Below are positions 16,152-30,132 of a DNA stretch of 64,000 nt, one piece after another; position 1 is the first letter of the stretch; the number at the start of each line of letters is the position of its first letter. The position numbers and the translations under genes were made by a program. This stretch comes from Streptomyces bungoensis (GTDB lineage: Bacteria > Actinomycetota > Actinomycetes > Streptomycetales > Streptomycetaceae): NCBI RefSeq assembly GCF_001514215.1, contig NZ_KQ948855.1, forward strand, positions 369,240 to 433,239. Direction: 5' to 3'. The notes beneath the pieces were generated by a model. That model was not told where the DNA came from and ran no database searches. It saw only the letters and a program-made list of their open reading frames with translations.

Positions 16152-16439
16152 ATGTCAGAGGCCGCCAAGCGCACCCTCCGTACCGCCGTGCAGACCGCCG
16201 TCGGCCTGTGCGTCCTGCTGCCGGCGGTCGTCGACGCCGCCCGCATCCCCCGCGCCCTGCCCTGGGCCGCCGGGGCGCTGGCCGCCGCCGCGGCCGTGGC
16301 CCGGGTCATGGCCGTACCGGGCGTCCAGGCCCTGCTCCCGTCCTGGCTGCGGACGGACGGTTCCGCCACCCGGGACGCCGAGCTGCTCTCCCTGGCCACG
16401 GGGCGCCCGGCGTCGCGCACCGAGCGGAGGGACCCGTGA
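16152..16439 (+). CDS. Putative holin
   Basis: This 95-aa protein has two hydrophobic segments, about residues 9-30 (LRTAVQTAVGLCVLLPAVVD) and 35-57 (ALPWAAGALAAAAAVARVMA), with a polar C-terminus. It lies 23 bp after the amidase gene and overlaps the next gene by GTGA. Small size, membrane segments and this context indicate a holin that releases the endolysin and, in a tailocin, the particles. CGAGGTCCACC precedes the ATG. Confidence 0.75.
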   Translation: MSEAAKRTLRTAVQTAVGLCVLLPAVVDAARIPRALPWAAGALAAAAAVARVMAVPGVQALLPSWLRTDGSATRDAELLSLATGRPASRTERRDP

Positions 16440-16711
16440 CCGAACCCCCTTCCGTCTCCTCCCTGCCCGATCCGACCGCGGTCGCCGTGCAGCTCGAACG
16501 GCTGCGCGGGACCGTCGAGGCCGGCTTCGCCCGGGCCGACGGTTCCCTCGCGCTGCTGGTCCAGCGCAGCGACCAGACCGACAAGCAGCTGGCCGACCAC
16601 GAGCAGCGGCTCGACGCCCTGGAGCGCTCCCGCTGGCCGCTGGCCAGCGTCGGCGCCCTCGCCGCCCTGGCGACCGCCGCCGTCACGGCCTGGCAGCTGA
16701 CCGCACGCTGA
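16436..16711 (+). CDS. Second lysis-associated membrane protein (XhlA-like)
   Basis: This 91-aa protein starts at a GTG overlapping the previous stop. A coiled-coil region (LERLRGTVEAGFARADGSLA, DKQLADHEQRLDALERSR) is followed by one C-terminal membrane segment (about 69-87, LASVGALAALATAAVTAW). This is the layout of XhlA-type proteins that act with a holin at the membrane. It is the last gene before the shared terminator. Confidence 0.65.
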   Translation: MTEPPSVSSLPDPTAVAVQLERLRGTVEAGFARADGSLALLVQRSDQTDKQLADHEQRLDALERSRWPLASVGALAALATAAVTAWQLTAR

Positions 16712-16729
16712 GCACGCCCGCCGGACACG

Positions 16730-16771
16730 CCGAAGGGCGGCCACCCCGTGCCCGGGGTGGCCGCCCTTCGG
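16730..16771. terminator. Bidirectional terminator between tail cluster and rpoC
   Basis: A perfect 18-bp stem (16730-16747 with 16754-16771) and a 6-nt loop GTGCCC sits between the convergent ends of the last tail gene (16711) and rpoC (16789). It has no T-tract, as is common in Streptomyces. It marks the right boundary of the tail cluster. Confidence 0.8.
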
Positions 16772-16788
16772 ATCAGGCGGACGCTCGC

Positions 16789-20688
<3,900 letters not shown>

Positions 20689-20790
20689 TATGCGTCAATC
20701 CCTCTCAGGGTCGTAAGTCTGTGGTCTGAAACGGGGGCCTGGGGGTCGGCGGGGGCCTCACACGGTGGCGAGGCCCCTACCGGACTCCCG

Positions 20791-23700
20791 TCAGACCTCT
20801 TCGACGCTGCTCGGCTCGCGCCGGGACAGGTCGATGCCGAGCTCCTCCGCAGCGCGGAAGACATCCTCGTCGGTGTCGCGCATCTCGATGGACATACCGT
20901 CGCTGGACAGCACCTCCACGTTCAGGCAGAGCGACTGCATCTCCTTGATGAGCACCTTGAAGGACTCGGGGATGCCGGGCTCCGGGATGTTCTCGCCCTT
21001 GACGATGGCCTCGTAGACCTTCACGCGGCCGGTGACGTCGTCGGACTTGATGGTCAGCAGCTCCTGGAGGGCATAGGCGGCGCCGTACGCCTCGAGTGCC
21101 CACACCTCCATCTCGCCGAACCGCTGGCCACCGAACTGGGCCTTACCACCCAGCGGCTGCTGGGTGATCATCGAGTACGGGCCGGTCGAACGGGCGTGCA
21201 GCTTGTCGTCGACCAGGTGGTGCAGCTTCAGGATGTACATGTAGCCGACCGAGATCGGGTCCGGGAACGGCTCACCGCTACGGCCGTCGAACAGCCGCGC
21301 CTTGCCGGTCGGGAGCACCATGCGCTCGCCGTCCCGGTTCGGGATGGTGTGCTGCAGCAGACCCGCCAGCTCGTCCTCGCGGGCACCGTCGAACACCGGG
21401 GTGGCGACGTTGGTGCCGGGGGCGACCTGGTCGGCGCCGATGGCCTGCAGGCGCTGCGCCCACTCGTCCGCCAGGCCGGAGACGTCCCAGCCGCGGCTGG
21501 CGAGCCAGCCGAGGTGGATCTCCAGGACCTGTCCCGGGTTCATTCGGGACGGGACACCCAGCGGGTTGAGGATGATGTCGACCGGGGTGCCGTCCTCCAG
21601 GAACGGCATGTCCTCGATCGGCAGGATCTTGGAGATGACGCCCTTGTTGCCGTGGCGGCCGGCGAGCTTGTCACCGTCGGTGATCTTGCGCTTCTGCGCC
21701 ACGTAGACGCGCACCAGCTGGTTCACGCCGGGCGGCAGCTCGTCGCCCTCCTCACGGTCGAAGAGGCGGACGCCGATGACCTTGCCGATCTCACCGTGCG
21801 GCACCTTCAGCGAGGTGTCGCGCACCTCGCGCGCCTTCTCACCGAAGATCGCGCGGAGCAGGCGCTCCTCGGGGGTCAGCTCGGTCTCACCCTTGGGCGT
21901 GACCTTGCCGACGAGGATGTCACCGGCGACGACCTCGGCACCGATGCGGATGATGCCGCGCTCGTCGAGGTCGGCGAGGACCTCCTCGGAGACGTTCGGG
22001 ATGTCCCGGGTGATCTCCTCGGGGCCGAGCTTGGTGTCACGGGCGTCGACCTCGTGCTCCTCGATGTGGATCGAGGAGAGGACGTCGTCCTGCACGAGGC
22101 GCTGCGACAGGATGATCGCGTCCTCGTAGTTGTGACCCTCCCACGGCATGAACGCCACGAGCAGGTTCTTGCCGAGGGCCATCTCGCCGTTCTGGGTGGC
22201 CGGGCCGTCGGCGAGGACCTGGCCCTCGACGACGCGGTCGCCCTCGTTGACGATGACCTTCTGGTTGACCGAGGTGCCCTGGTTGGAGCGGGCGAACTTG
22301 TGCAGGCGGTACGTGATGTACGTGCCGTCGTCGTTCGCGGTGGTGATGTAGTCCGCGGAGACCTCCTGGACCACACCCGCCTTCTCGGCCTTGACCACGT
22401 CGCCGGCGTCGACGGCGGAGCGGTACTCCATGCCGGTGCCGACGAGCGGGGACTCGGACTTGATGAGCGGAACGGCCTGCCGCATCATGTTCGCGCCCAT
22501 GAGGGCACGGTTGGCGTCGTCGTGCTCGAGGAACGGGATCATGGCCGTCGCGACCGACACCATCTGGCGCGGCGAGACGTCCATGTAGTCCACGTCCTCG
22601 CCACCGACGTAGTCGACCTCGCCGCCACGGCGGCGGACGAGCACGCGGCTCTCCTCGAAGCGGAGGTCGCTGGTCAGCGGCGCGTTGGCCTGCGCGATGA
22701 CGAAGCGGTCCTCCTCGTCGGCGGTGAGGTAGTCGACCTCGTCGGTGACCTGGCCGTCGATGACCTTGCGGTACGGGGTCTCGACGAAACCGAACGCGTT
22801 GACCCGGCCGTACGAGGCGAGCGAGCCGATCAGGCCGATGTTCGGGCCTTCGGGGGTCTCGATCGGGCACATGCGGCCGTAGTGCGACGGGTGCACGTCA
22901 CGGACCTCGAAGCCGGCCCGCTCACGGGAGAGGCCACCCGGGCCGAGCGCCGACAGACGGCGCTTGTGGGTGAGACCCGACAGCGGGTTGTTCTGGTCCA
23001 TGAACTGCGACAGCTGGCTGGTGCCGAAGAACTCCTTGATGGAGGCGACGACCGGCCGGATGTTGATCAGGGTCTGCGGCGTGATCGCCTCGACGTCCTG
23101 GGTGGTCATGCGCTCGCGCACGACGCGCTCCATACGGGCGAGACCCGTACGGACCTGGTTCTGGATCAGCTCGCCGACGCTGCGCAGACGACGGTTTCCG
23201 AAGTGGTCGATGTCGTCCGTCTCGACGACGATCGTGTCGCCGTTGGCGCCGGTGGTCTCGGTCTCGCCGGCGTGCAGCTGCACCAGGTACTTGATCGTCG
23301 AGATGATGTCCTCGACGGTCAGGATGCCCGCGTCCAGCGGAGCGTCGGCACCGAGCTTCTTGTTGACCTTGTAGCGGCCGACCTTGGCGAGGTCGTAGCG
23401 CTTGGGGTTGAAGTAGAGGTTCTCCAGCAGCGTCTGCGCGGCCTCACGCGTGGGGGGCTCGCCCGGGCGCAGCTTGCGGTAGATGTCGAGCAGCGCGTCG
23501 TCCTGGCCCTGGGTGTGGTCCTTCTCCAGGGTGGCGCGCATCGACTCGTAGTCGCCGAACTCCTCGAGGATCTGCTCGGTGGTCCAGCCGAGGGCCTTCA
23601 GCAGTACGGTGACCGACTGCTTGCGCTTGCGGTCGATGCGGACACCGACCATGTCGCGCTTGTCGATCTCCATCTCCAGCCAGGCACCCCGGGACGGGAT

Positions 23701-24276
23701 GATCTTGGCGGAGAAGATGTCCTTGTCGGACGTCTTGTCGATGGAGGAGTCGAAGTAGACACCGGGGGAACGGACCAGCTGCGACACCACGACACGCTCG
23801 GTGCCGTTGATGACGAAAGTGCCCTTGTTCGTCATGAGCGGGAAGTCGCCCATGAAGACCGTCTGGGACTTGATCTCACCGGTCTCGTTGTTGGTGAACT
23901 CGGCGGTGACGAAGAGCGGGGCGGCGTACGTGAAGTCGCGCTCCTTGCACTCGTCGATCGAGTTCTTCGGCGGCTCGAAGCGGTGGTCCCGGAACGTCAG
24001 CGACATCGACCCGGAGAAGTCCTCGATCGGGGAGATCTCCTCGAAGATCTCCTCCAGACCGGACTTGGTGGGGACGTCCTGACCGTTCTCAAGAGCCTCC
24101 TCGACCCGACTCTGCCAGGCGGTGTTGCCGAGCAGCCAGTCGAAGCTCTCGGTCTGCAGCGCGAGCAGGTTCGGAACCTCGAGAGGCTCCTTGATCTTTG
24201 CAAAGGAGATGCGCAGCGGGGCGGTGCTGGCGCCGTTGTTCATATTCGCGGTCGAGGCATTGCGCGAGGCGGCCAA
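20791..24276 (-). CDS. rpoB: DNA-directed RNA polymerase subunit beta
   Basis: I start at a TTG at 24276 ([10 protein letters not shown]), preceded by GGAAGGA. This gives 1161 aa, the usual Streptomyces length. An in-frame ATG at 24336 would add 20 atypical residues. The rifampicin pocket reads [18 protein letters not shown] then [18 protein letters not shown], without the classic resistance substitutions. The active-site region [18 protein letters not shown] and the C-terminal [20 protein letters not shown] are intact. A consensus-like promoter is at 24440-24468. Confidence 0.99.
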   Translation of the reverse strand: MAASRNASTANMNNGASTAPLRISFAKIKEPLEVPNLLALQTESFDWLLGNTAWQSRVEEALENGQDVPTKSGLEEIFEEISPIEDFSGSMSLTFRDHRFEPPKNSIDECKERDFTYAAPLFVTAEFTNNETGEIKSQTVFMGDFPLMTNKGTFVINGTERVVVSQLVRSPGVYFDSSIDKTSDKDIFSAKIIPSRGAWLEMEIDKRDMVGVRIDRKRKQSVTVLLKALGWTTEQILEEFGDYESMRATLEKDHTQGQDDALLDIYRKLRPGEPPTREAAQTLLENLYFNPKRYDLAKVGRYKVNKKLGADAPLDAGILTVEDIISTIKYLVQLHAGETETTGANGDTIVVETDDIDHFGNRRLRSVGELIQNQVRTGLARMERVVRERMTTQDVEAITPQTLINIRPVVASIKEFFGTSQLSQFMDQNNPLSGLTHKRRLSALGPGGLSRERAGFEVRDVHPSHYGRMCPIETPEGPNIGLIGSLASYGRVNAFGFVETPYRKVIDGQVTDEVDYLTADEEDRFVIAQANAPLTSDLRFEESRVLVRRRGGEVDYVGGEDVDYMDVSPRQMVSVATAMIPFLEHDDANRALMGANMMRQAVPLIKSESPLVGTGMEYRSAVDAGDVVKAEKAGVVQEVSADYITTANDDGTYITYRLHKFARSNQGTSVNQKVIVNEGDRVVEGQVLADGPATQNGEMALGKNLLVAFMPWEGHNYEDAIILSQRLVQDDVLSSIHIEEHEVDARDTKLGPEEITRDIPNVSEEVLADLDERGIIRIGAEVVAGDILVGKVTPKGETELTPEERLLRAIFGEKAREVRDTSLKVPHGEIGKVIGVRLFDREEGDELPPGVNQLVRVYVAQKRKITDGDKLAGRHGNKGVISKILPIEDMPFLEDGTPVDIILNPLGVPSRMNPGQVLEIHLGWLASRGWDVSGLADEWAQRLQAIGADQVAPGTNVATPVFDGAREDELAGLLQHTIPNRDGERMVLPTGKARLFDGRSGEPFPDPISVGYMYILKLHHLVDDKLHARSTGPYSMITQQPLGGKAQFGGQRFGEMEVWALEAYGAAYALQELLTIKSDDVTGRVKVYEAIVKGENIPEPGIPESFKVLIKEMQSLCLNVEVLSSDGMSIEMRDTDEDVFRAAEELGIDLSRREPSSVEEV

Positions 24277-24439
24277 GAGGGGGTCCTTCCGAGGGCTCGG
24301 ACTCACTACGCGCGTACCGGCCCCTCCCCCGCACACAGAGACGGAAACCCCAGGTCAGAGGAGCTCGGTCATCGGTGCTCGAGTGAGGGCAGACCCCTGG
24401 TGACGGGCAGGGGACAGCTAACAGGCAGCGCAAAGGGTC

Positions 24440-24468
24440 AGTGTAGCCACTTGGCACACTGATGTCCA
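24440..24468 (-). promoter_or_regulatory. Probable rpoBC promoter
   Basis: On the minus strand TGGACA (24468-24463), a 17-bp spacer and TACACT (24445-24440) form a good housekeeping-sigma promoter. Transcription would begin near 24433, giving a leader of about 157 nt before the rpoB TTG. It lies between the rplL terminator and rpoB, so rpoBC can be transcribed independently of rplJL. The rest of the 567-bp gap (24277-24843) shows no gene. Confidence 0.65.
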
Positions 24469-24735
24469 GTGCGGGTAAATCGAGACCCTCGCTGTGCTCA
24501 CCGCTCTTGTCAACGCCCTCGGCATGCTGCCCTTCAACGCACGTTGATACTGCCCTCTTCGCCGTCGATCCATGCCTCGGATTCGGATCCTTGTGACGAC
24601 GCGTCCTGAGAATTGCGCGCTGCGTGCGGTTCGTCAAGGCCCCGCAGCCCAAACGAGGCCGTCCGGAGACACGACGAAGATCACCATACCCCTCGCCGTC
24701 GCGAGTGCAAGGCAACCGCGGTCCCGCCCCGGATA

Positions 24736-24779
24736 CGCCGAAGAGCGACCACCCGGATGGATGATCGCTCTTCGCGGCG
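24736..24779 (-). terminator. Terminator/attenuator after rplL
   Basis: CGCCGAAGAGCGA (24736-24748) pairs with TCGCTCTTCGCGGCG (24765-24779) with one bulged C. It lies about 65 bp after the rplL stop. Read-through here would feed rpoBC, so it may be a partial terminator as in other bacteria's rplJL-rpoBC arrangement. Confidence 0.65.
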
Positions 24780-24843
24780 TTCGCGTTACAACCCCAGGGG
24801 GATGTTCTCGCCACGCGTCCGGGCCTCGGCGGCCCGGAGGGTG

Positions 24844-25233
24844 TTACTTGACCTCGACGGAGGCGCCGGCGCCCTTGAGGGACTCGGCGGCCTTCTCGGC
24901 GGCGTCCTTGGCGACCTTCTCGAGGACCGGCTTCGGGGCGCCGTCCACGAGGTCCTTGGCCTCCTTCAGACCCAGGGAGGTCAGCTCACGCACGACCTTG
25001 ATGACCTGGATCTTCTTGTCGCCGGCACCGGTGAGGATGACGTCGAACTCGTCCTTCTCCTCCTCGGCCTCGGCAGCGGCGCCACCGGCGACACCGCCGG
25101 CCATGACGACCGGGGCGGCGGCGGCAGCGGTGACGTCGAACTTGTCCTCGAAGGCCTTCACGAACTCGGAGAGCTCGATGAGGGTCATCTCCTCGAACTG
25201 GGCAAGCAGCTCGTCCTGGGTGAGCTTCGCCAT
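24844..25233 (-). CDS. rplL: 50S ribosomal protein L7/L12
   Basis: This 129-aa L12 starts at [16 protein letters not shown] (ATG at 25233) with GGAAGGA upstream. It shows the N-terminal dimerisation helices, the Ala/Gly hinge ([18 protein letters not shown]) and the conserved C-terminal domain [20 protein letters not shown] and [13 protein letters not shown] that contacts translation factors. It lies 116 bp after rplJ as the second gene of the stalk operon. Confidence 0.98.
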   Translation of the reverse strand: MAKLTQDELLAQFEEMTLIELSEFVKAFEDKFDVTAAAAAPVVMAGGVAGGAAAEAEEEKDEFDVILTGAGDKKIQVIKVVRELTSLGLKEAKDLVDGAPKPVLEKVAKDAAEKAAESLKGAGASVEVK

Positions 25234-25349
25234 GATGGCGGTCCTTCCACTCAATCGGCAGGTGCCGGATGTACTGGGTGAGGCGGGCGTACGTCGGCCC
25301 GCTGCGATCCGTGCCGCCTCATGCGGCGCGGATCAGAAAGCGAGCCGAG

Positions 25350-25880
25350 TTACTCGGCACCGCCCTGCTCGGCCTGCTTGGCGCGCAGCGCGTCCACGGT
25401 GCGGACGAGCTTCGACGGCAGCGCCTGGAAGACGGAGGCAGCCTGGGACTGCTTCGCCTTGAAGGCACCGGCCAGCTTGCTGAGCAGAACCTCGCGGGAC
25501 TCGAGGTCCGCAAGCTTCTTGATCTCATCGGCGGACAGCGCCTTGCCGTCAAGGACACCGCCCTTGATGATGAGGTTCGGGTTGTCCTTGGCGAAGTCAC
25601 GGAGACCCTTCGCCGACTCCACCGGGTCACCGGTGACGAAGGCGACCGCCGTCGGACCAGCGAAGAGCTGGTCGTCCAGCGTGATCCCGGCCTCGTTGGC
25701 CGCAATCTTGGTCAGCGTGTTCTTCACCACGGCGTACTGGGCGTTCTCACCGAGCGACCGGCGCAGCGTCTTGAGCTGCGCCACGGTGAGACCGCGGTAC
25801 TCGGTCAGCACGGCGGCGTTGGAGCTGCGGAACTTGTCCGTCAGCTCGGCAACCGCGGCAGCCTTGTCGGGCCTCGCCAT
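25350..25880 (-). CDS. rplJ: 50S ribosomal protein L10
   Basis: The 176-aa L10 anchors L7/L12 dimers on the ribosome. The start is the ATG at 25880 ([13 protein letters not shown]), preceded by GGAAGGAGG. Visible conserved parts are [32 protein letters not shown] and the C-terminal helix that binds L12. It has a long 5' leader (25881 to about 26115), as expected for the autoregulated L10 operon. Confidence 0.98.
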   Translation of the reverse strand: MARPDKAAAVAELTDKFRSSNAAVLTEYRGLTVAQLKTLRRSLGENAQYAVVKNTLTKIAANEAGITLDDQLFAGPTAVAFVTGDPVESAKGLRDFAKDNPNLIIKGGVLDGKALSADEIKKLADLESREVLLSKLAGAFKAKQSQAASVFQALPSKLVRTVDALRAKQAEQGGAE

Positions 25881-26115
25881 AGAGCCTCGGCCTCCTTCCG
25901 GGTGATTCTGACCGCGCGGACCCGAAGGAGGACTGGGTAAAACGAAACGCCCCGGCGCAGGCGCACGGGGCGGACTCGACCGGCTGCACACGCGTCGAGG
26001 CGCGCGCTCCGGGAGTTCTTCCACAGTCACCTGCGCGGGTCGCCCACTTTTCAGCGGATCCTTCGGCCACCGCACCCTTGGAAGAGCGCGGCAACGACCA
26101 GCGGTCTTTGGCTTC
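25881..26115 (-). promoter_or_regulatory. Long rplJ leader, candidate L10 leader element
   Basis: About 235 nt separate the predicted promoter from the rplJ ATG with no gene inside. In many bacteria L10(L12)4 binds a structured rplJ leader to repress its own translation. The length and position fit. I have not folded the RNA, so the element itself is inferred. Confidence 0.4.
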
Positions 26116-26121
26116 TGGTTG

Positions 26122-26151
26122 AGAGTACGGGACCGGGGCGCCGTCGAGCAA
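26122..26151 (-). promoter_or_regulatory. Possible rplJL promoter
   Basis: On the minus strand TTGCTC (26151-26146), an 18-bp spacer and TACTCT (26127-26122) give a moderate promoter match between the lipoprotein gene and rplJ. Confidence 0.4.
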
Positions 26152-26201
26152 ATCGGGCCTCGCGGCCCGTCCCCGGTCCCGTCGGGACGGGTCCTCCGGG
26201 C

Positions 26202-27107
26202 TCAGGAACTGATGCCGGAGCCGCTCGACGAGCCGGCGCCGGAGGACTTCATCAGGTCCTTGAAGTCCTTGGTGTCGCTCGCCGGGGGCGCCACGGCGGT
26301 GACCTGCACGCCGTAGTCGCTGTAGTAGGCCGTGCTGGTCATGGCGCCGGTCGCCATCTGCGCCTTCTCGACCTTCTTGACCAGCAGGCTCTGGTCGTTG
26401 ATCCAGATGTCGACGGTCTCGGTGGTGACGCCGGCCTGGCTGAGCTGCTTCTTCAGGTCGGCCAGCTGGCCCGCGCTGAGGTTGCCGTTCTTGCCGGCGA
26501 GGTCCGCGACGTCGACCGTGCCGGAGTAGTGGGTGGTGTGGACGCCGGAGACCGTCTCCTCGCCCGCCTTCTTCACGTCCCCGGACGCCAGCAGCAGCTT
26601 CACCGACTGGTTCGGCGTGGTGTTCTGCATCTGGTCCTTCATGTACGCCCCGGATCCGCCGCCGAGCTTGGCGAGGTCGTCGTAGGCGTAGCGGATCCAG
26701 TGCTTGCCGCCCGACTGCTGGGCGAACTGCTCGCTCATCTTCGCGTAGTACGCGTCCGGCAGGTACCGGGCCTGCATCGACGCCGTGCCGGCCTTGCGCA
26801 TCGCCTCGGCCAGCTTGCCGCCGGTGTAGGTGATGGTGAGGTTGCCCTTGAGGCCGTCACCCCAGGTGAGGGCGCCGTTCGCCGTCATGGACATGGTGTC
26901 GCCGAGGGTCGTGCTGGAGCGGACCTTGGCGGACTCGGCCTTGTCGGTGGACTTCTCGGCCGAGCGCAGGGCGGCGAGGGGGGTCAGGTGCGTGACGCTC
27001 TTGCCGACCGCCTTGTCCGCCTTCTGAGAGCCGCAGGCTGCCACCCCGGTCAGCGCGGCCACCAGCGCGACGGAAAGGGCCACCTGGCGTGCGGTCGTGC
27101 TCTTCAT
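26202..27107 (-). CDS. LppX/LprAFG-type lipoprotein
   Basis: This 301-aa lipoprotein has a signal peptide of about 25 residues (RQVALSVALVAALTG) ending in the lipobox TGVAAC, so Cys25 would be lipidated outside the membrane. The mature part has the repeated beta-strand pattern of the LolA-like LppX/LprG fold (SMTANGALTWGDGLKGNLTI, HTTHYSGTVDVADLAG, TVDIWINDQSLLVKKVEKAQ) and a Gly/Ser-rich tail. The fold binds lipids in mycobacteria. The substrate here is unknown. It sits between rplA and rplJ with its own transcription unit, a typical Streptomyces arrangement. Confidence 0.8.
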   Translation of the reverse strand: MKSTTARQVALSVALVAALTGVAACGSQKADKAVGKSVTHLTPLAALRSAEKSTDKAESAKVRSSTTLGDTMSMTANGALTWGDGLKGNLTITYTGGKLAEAMRKAGTASMQARYLPDAYYAKMSEQFAQQSGGKHWIRYAYDDLAKLGGGSGAYMKDQMQNTTPNQSVKLLLASGDVKKAGEETVSGVHTTHYSGTVDVADLAGKNGNLSAGQLADLKKQLSQAGVTTETVDIWINDQSLLVKKVEKAQMATGAMTSTAYYSDYGVQVTAVAPPASDTKDFKDLMKSSGAGSSSGSGISS

Positions 27108-27222
27108 TCGTCATACCCCCATGCGAAGTCCTGTGCCTGCACCGTAGCCCAGGCCACTGACAGTCGTGCGAAATCCCGTACGGAGGAAGGCAGTACGGCG
27201 GAAAAAGGTCGCACAGGGAAAA

Positions 27223-27260
27223 GGACGGGCCCCGCACCGTGAAGGTTGCGGGGCCCGTCC
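27223..27260 (-). terminator. Terminator of rplKA
   Basis: GGACGGGCCCCGCA (27223-27236) pairs perfectly with TGCGGGGCCCGTCC (27247-27260). Read on the minus strand the stem is followed by TTTT, a classic intrinsic terminator 45 bp after the rplA stop. Confidence 0.85.
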
Positions 27261-27304
27261 TCTGCTTTGCGCGCAGGACGCGGCTACCGGGGTGAGCGCG
27301 GGGC

Positions 27305-28030
27305 TCAGACGGCGGCCGGGTCCTCCTCGACGAGGAGGTTGCGGGTGCGGTTCGGGTCGACCGGGATGCCGGGGCCCATGGTGGTGCTGATGGCGGCCTT
27401 CTTGATGTAGCGGCCCTTCGCGGCGGACGGCTTGAGGCGGGTGATCTCCTCGAGCGCCGCGGCGTAGTTCTCCACCAGCTGGGCGTCCTCGAAGGACGTC
27501 TTGCCGATGATGAAGTGCAGGTTCGAGTGCTTGTCGACGCGGAACTCGATCTTGCCGCCCTTGATCTCGGTGACGGCCTTGGCGACGTCGGGGGTGACGG
27601 TGCCGGTCTTCGGGTTCGGCATCAGACCACGCGGGCCGAGGACGCGGCCGAGGCGGCCGACCTTGCCCATGAGGTCCGGGGTGGCGACGACGGCGTCGAA
27701 GTCGAGACGGCCCTTGGAGACCTCGTCGATCAGCTCGTCGGCACCGACGATGTCGGCGCCCGCGGCACGCGCGGCCTCGGCACGGTCACCGGTCGCGAAG
27801 ACCAGGACCCGGGCGGTCTTACCGGTGCCGTGCGGAAGGTTCACGGTGCCACGGACCATCTGGTCGGCCTTGCGCGGGTCGACACCCAGGCGGAAGGCGA
27901 CCTCGACGGTGCCGTCGAACTTGGTCGTGGAGGTCTCCTTGGCGAGACGGACGGCCTCGAGCGGGGCGTACTGCTTCTCCCGGTCGATCTTGGCGTCCGC
28001 AGCGCGGAGAGCCTTGCTGCGCTTGCTCAC
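27305..28030 (-). CDS. rplA: 50S ribosomal protein L1
   Basis: The 241-aa L1 binds 23S rRNA at the L1 stalk. I start at the GTG at 28030 ([15 protein letters not shown]) because GGAGCA precedes it. Longer frames add non-conserved sequence. Family sequence is intact: [57 protein letters not shown]. It follows rplK by about 97 bp. Confidence 0.98.
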   Translation of the reverse strand: MSKRSKALRAADAKIDREKQYAPLEAVRLAKETSTTKFDGTVEVAFRLGVDPRKADQMVRGTVNLPHGTGKTARVLVFATGDRAEAARAAGADIVGADELIDEVSKGRLDFDAVVATPDLMGKVGRLGRVLGPRGLMPNPKTGTVTPDVAKAVTEIKGGKIEFRVDKHSNLHFIIGKTSFEDAQLVENYAAALEEITRLKPSAAKGRYIKKAAISTTMGPGIPVDPNRTRNLLVEEDPAAV

Positions 28031-28127
28031 AACTGCTCCTGTGTGGTCTGAAAGGAGTCGTGGTACGGGCCGAGCAGGCCCTGCCACGTGCGGCTTTTCA
28101 CGGCCGCATGACTACGGGGTGGGAGGA

Positions 28128-28562
28128 TCAGCCCTCGACCGTGATGCCCATGGAACGGGCGGTGCCGGCGATGATCTTCGACGCGGCGTCCAGGTCGTTG
28201 GCGTTGAGGTCGGGCATCTTCGTCTGGGCGATCTCGCGGACCTGCGCCTCGGTGATCTTGGCGACCTTGGTCTTGTGCGGCTCGCCGGAGCCCTTCTCCA
28301 CGCCCGCGGCCTTGAGGATCATCTTCGCGGCCGGCGGCGTCTTGGTGATGAAGGTGAAGGAGCGGTCCTCGTAGACCGTGATCTCCACCGGGATCACCCA
28401 GCCACGCTGCGACTCGGTCGCGGCGTTGTAGGCCTTGCAGAACTCCATGATGTTGACGCCGTGCTGACCCAGCGCCGGGCCGACCGGCGGGGCCGGGTTC
28501 GCCGCACCGGCGTTGATCTGGAGCTTGATGAGCCCCGTGACCTTCTTCTTCTTGGGAGGCAT
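28128..28562 (-). CDS. rplK: 50S ribosomal protein L11
   Basis: The 144-aa L11 begins [19 protein letters not shown] (ATG at 28562) with GAAAGGA upstream. It contains [20 protein letters not shown] and the C-terminal rRNA-binding domain ending SMGITVEG. It is part of the GTPase-associated centre and the thiostrepton target. First gene of the rplKA unit, separated from nusG by a terminator. Confidence 0.98.
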
Positions 28563-28664
28563 AGCTCTCCGGGTCCTTTCGGTTCGGGTCCTGCCCGCAT
28601 CCGGGGACCACCCGGACGCAGGCATACCGCACAACGATAACGGGTATAGATGCGCGGCCAAAAA

Positions 28665-28710
28665 CCGTGCAGGTCAGACGGACGCTCGCGCGCCTGCCTG
28701 ACCTGCACGG
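28665..28710 (-). terminator. Terminator after nusG
   Basis: A perfect 13-bp stem (28665-28677 with 28698-28710) lies just after the nusG stop. On the minus strand it is followed by TTTTT. It ends the secE-nusG transcript and separates it from rplKA. Confidence 0.85.
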
Positions 28711-28729
28711 AAGCGGTGGTCCGGAAGAA

Positions 28730-29587
28730 TCAGTTCTTCTGGATCTGGTCGAAGGACAGCTCGACCGGCGTCTCCCGGCCGAAGATCTCCACCAGGCCCT
28801 TGACCTTCTTCGAGTCGGGGTTGATCTCGTTGATGGTCGCCTGGAGCGTGGCGAACGGGCCGTCGGTGACGGTGACCGAGTCGCCGACCTCGAAGTCCAG
28901 CACCTGGACCTCGACCTTGCGCTGCGGGGCGGGCTTGCCCTCGGCCTCGGCGGCCTCGCGGGCGGCCTTCTCCTCGGCCTCCGGGGCGAGCATCTTGACG
29001 ATCTCGTCCAGGGTCAGCGGGTACGGGTCGTAGGCGTTGCCCACGAAGCCGGTGACGCCGGGGGTGTTGCGGACGACGCCCCAGGACTCGTTCGTCAGGT
29101 CCATGCGGACCAGGACGTAACCCGGCAGCTTGTTCTGCTTGATCGTCTTGCGGTCGCCGTTCTTGATCTGGACGACCTCTTCCTGCGGCACCTCGGCCTG
29201 GAAGATGTAGTCCTCGACGTTCAGCGAGACGGCGCGCTGCTCCAGGTTGGTCTTCACGCGGTTCTCGTAGCCGGCGTAGGTGTGGATGACGTACCACTCA
29301 CCGGGCAGCGCGCGCAGCTCGTCACGCAGGGCCTGGACCGGGTCGACGGGCTCGGCGGGCTCCTCCTCGGCGGCTTCCTCCGCCTCGGCGGCCTCGTCCT
29401 CGGGGCCCTCGGTGTCCTCGTCCTCGACGTGCAGGGCGGCCTCCTCGGCCGGCTCCCCCGCCTCGGCCTCGGCAGCCTCGAACTCGTCCTGCTCGTCCGC
29501 GCCCTCGACGATGTCGAGCTCGTCGTCCACCGTCTCGGCGGCATTCTCGCGAGGCTCGGTGGCGTCGTTCAGGTTCGGGTCAGACAC
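28730..29587 (-). CDS. nusG: Transcription termination/antitermination factor NusG
   Basis: The 285-aa NusG has the long acidic N-terminal extension typical of Streptomyces (about residues 1-90, Glu/Ala-rich), then the NGN domain ([47 protein letters not shown]) and a C-terminal KOW domain ([20 protein letters not shown]). It binds RNA polymerase and links it to Rho or ribosomes. Start is an ATG. It lies about 80 bp after secE. Confidence 0.98.
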   Translation of the reverse strand: MSDPNLNDATEPRENAAETVDDELDIVEGADEQDEFEAAEAEAGEPAEEAALHVEDEDTEGPEDEAAEAEEAAEEEPAEPVDPVQALRDELRALPGEWYVIHTYAGYENRVKTNLEQRAVSLNVEDYIFQAEVPQEEVVQIKNGDRKTIKQNKLPGYVLVRMDLTNESWGVVRNTPGVTGFVGNAYDPYPLTLDEIVKMLAPEAEEKAAREAAEAEGKPAPQRKVEVQVLDFEVGDSVTVTDGPFATLQATINEINPDSKKVKGLVEIFGRETPVELSFDQIQKN

Positions 29588-29667
29588 GATGGCTGCTTCT
29601 TCCTGGATACATAGGGGTGGAACATGCGAAAAGGGGCGCCGGTACCACGGCGCCCTTCGCTCTTGGC

Positions 29668-29952
29668 TCAGCCGAAGACGTACTTGGCCGCGTGGTTGAG
29701 CCCATAGTCAATCACGGTCACCACAGCGATCATGATGGCCACGAAGAAGATCACCACGGTGGTGTACGACGTCAGCTGGTTGCGGGTCGGCCAGACGACC
29801 TTGCGGAGCTCCGCGATGATCTGGCGGTAGAAGATGGCGAGGCGCTTCAGCGGGCCCTTCTTGGCGCGCTTGCCGCCCTTGCGGGCCTTCTTCGGCTCGG
29901 ACACCTCGTCCTGGGCGTCAGGCGTGTCGATGGAGCCCACGGCGTCCGTCAT
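29668..29952 (-). CDS. secE: Preprotein translocase subunit SecE
   Basis: The 94-aa SecE has a polar N-terminus, the conserved amphipathic part [20 protein letters not shown] and a single membrane segment (about 61-83, [20 protein letters not shown]). It clamps the SecY channel. It starts at the ATG at 29952 after GGTGAGGACGA, and follows tRNA-Trp on the same strand by about 108 bp, a conserved actinobacterial linkage. Confidence 0.97.
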   Translation of the reverse strand: MTDAVGSIDTPDAQDEVSEPKKARKGGKRAKKGPLKRLAIFYRQIIAELRKVVWPTRNQLTSYTTVVIFFVAIMIAVVTVIDYGLNHAAKYVFG

Positions 29953-30059
29953 TCGTCCTCACCTGGTCCCGGGTCGTGGCCGTGCCGCGCCCGGTTTCTG
30001 AGCCGCACGGCGGTGCATTGCTGTACGTACATGCGCACACATCCTGGCGGTGTGTGTAG

Positions 30060-30132
30060 CAGGGCCGGAGGGACTTGAACCCCCAACCGCTGGTTTTGGA
30101 GACCAGTGCTCTACCAATTGAGCTACGACCCT
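30060..30132 (-). tRNA. tRNA-Trp (anticodon CCA)
   Basis: The minus strand folds as a 73-nt tRNA: acceptor AGGGTCG with CGGCCCT, D-arm AGCTCAATTGGTAGAGC, anticodon arm CTGGTCTCCAAAACCAG with CCA, T-arm GGGGGTTCAAGTCCCTC, discriminator G. It lies directly upstream of secE. Confidence 0.97.

Noticed and set aside
920..16771. Complete prophage
   Set aside because: No integrase, repressor-integrase arrangement, attachment site duplication, portal, capsid or terminase in view; right end is a chromosomal terminator and not a tRNA.
20791..24336. RpoB start at the ATG at 24336
   Set aside because: Adds 20 atypical residues with no RBS; the TTG at 24276 has GGAAGGA and gives the standard 1161 aa.
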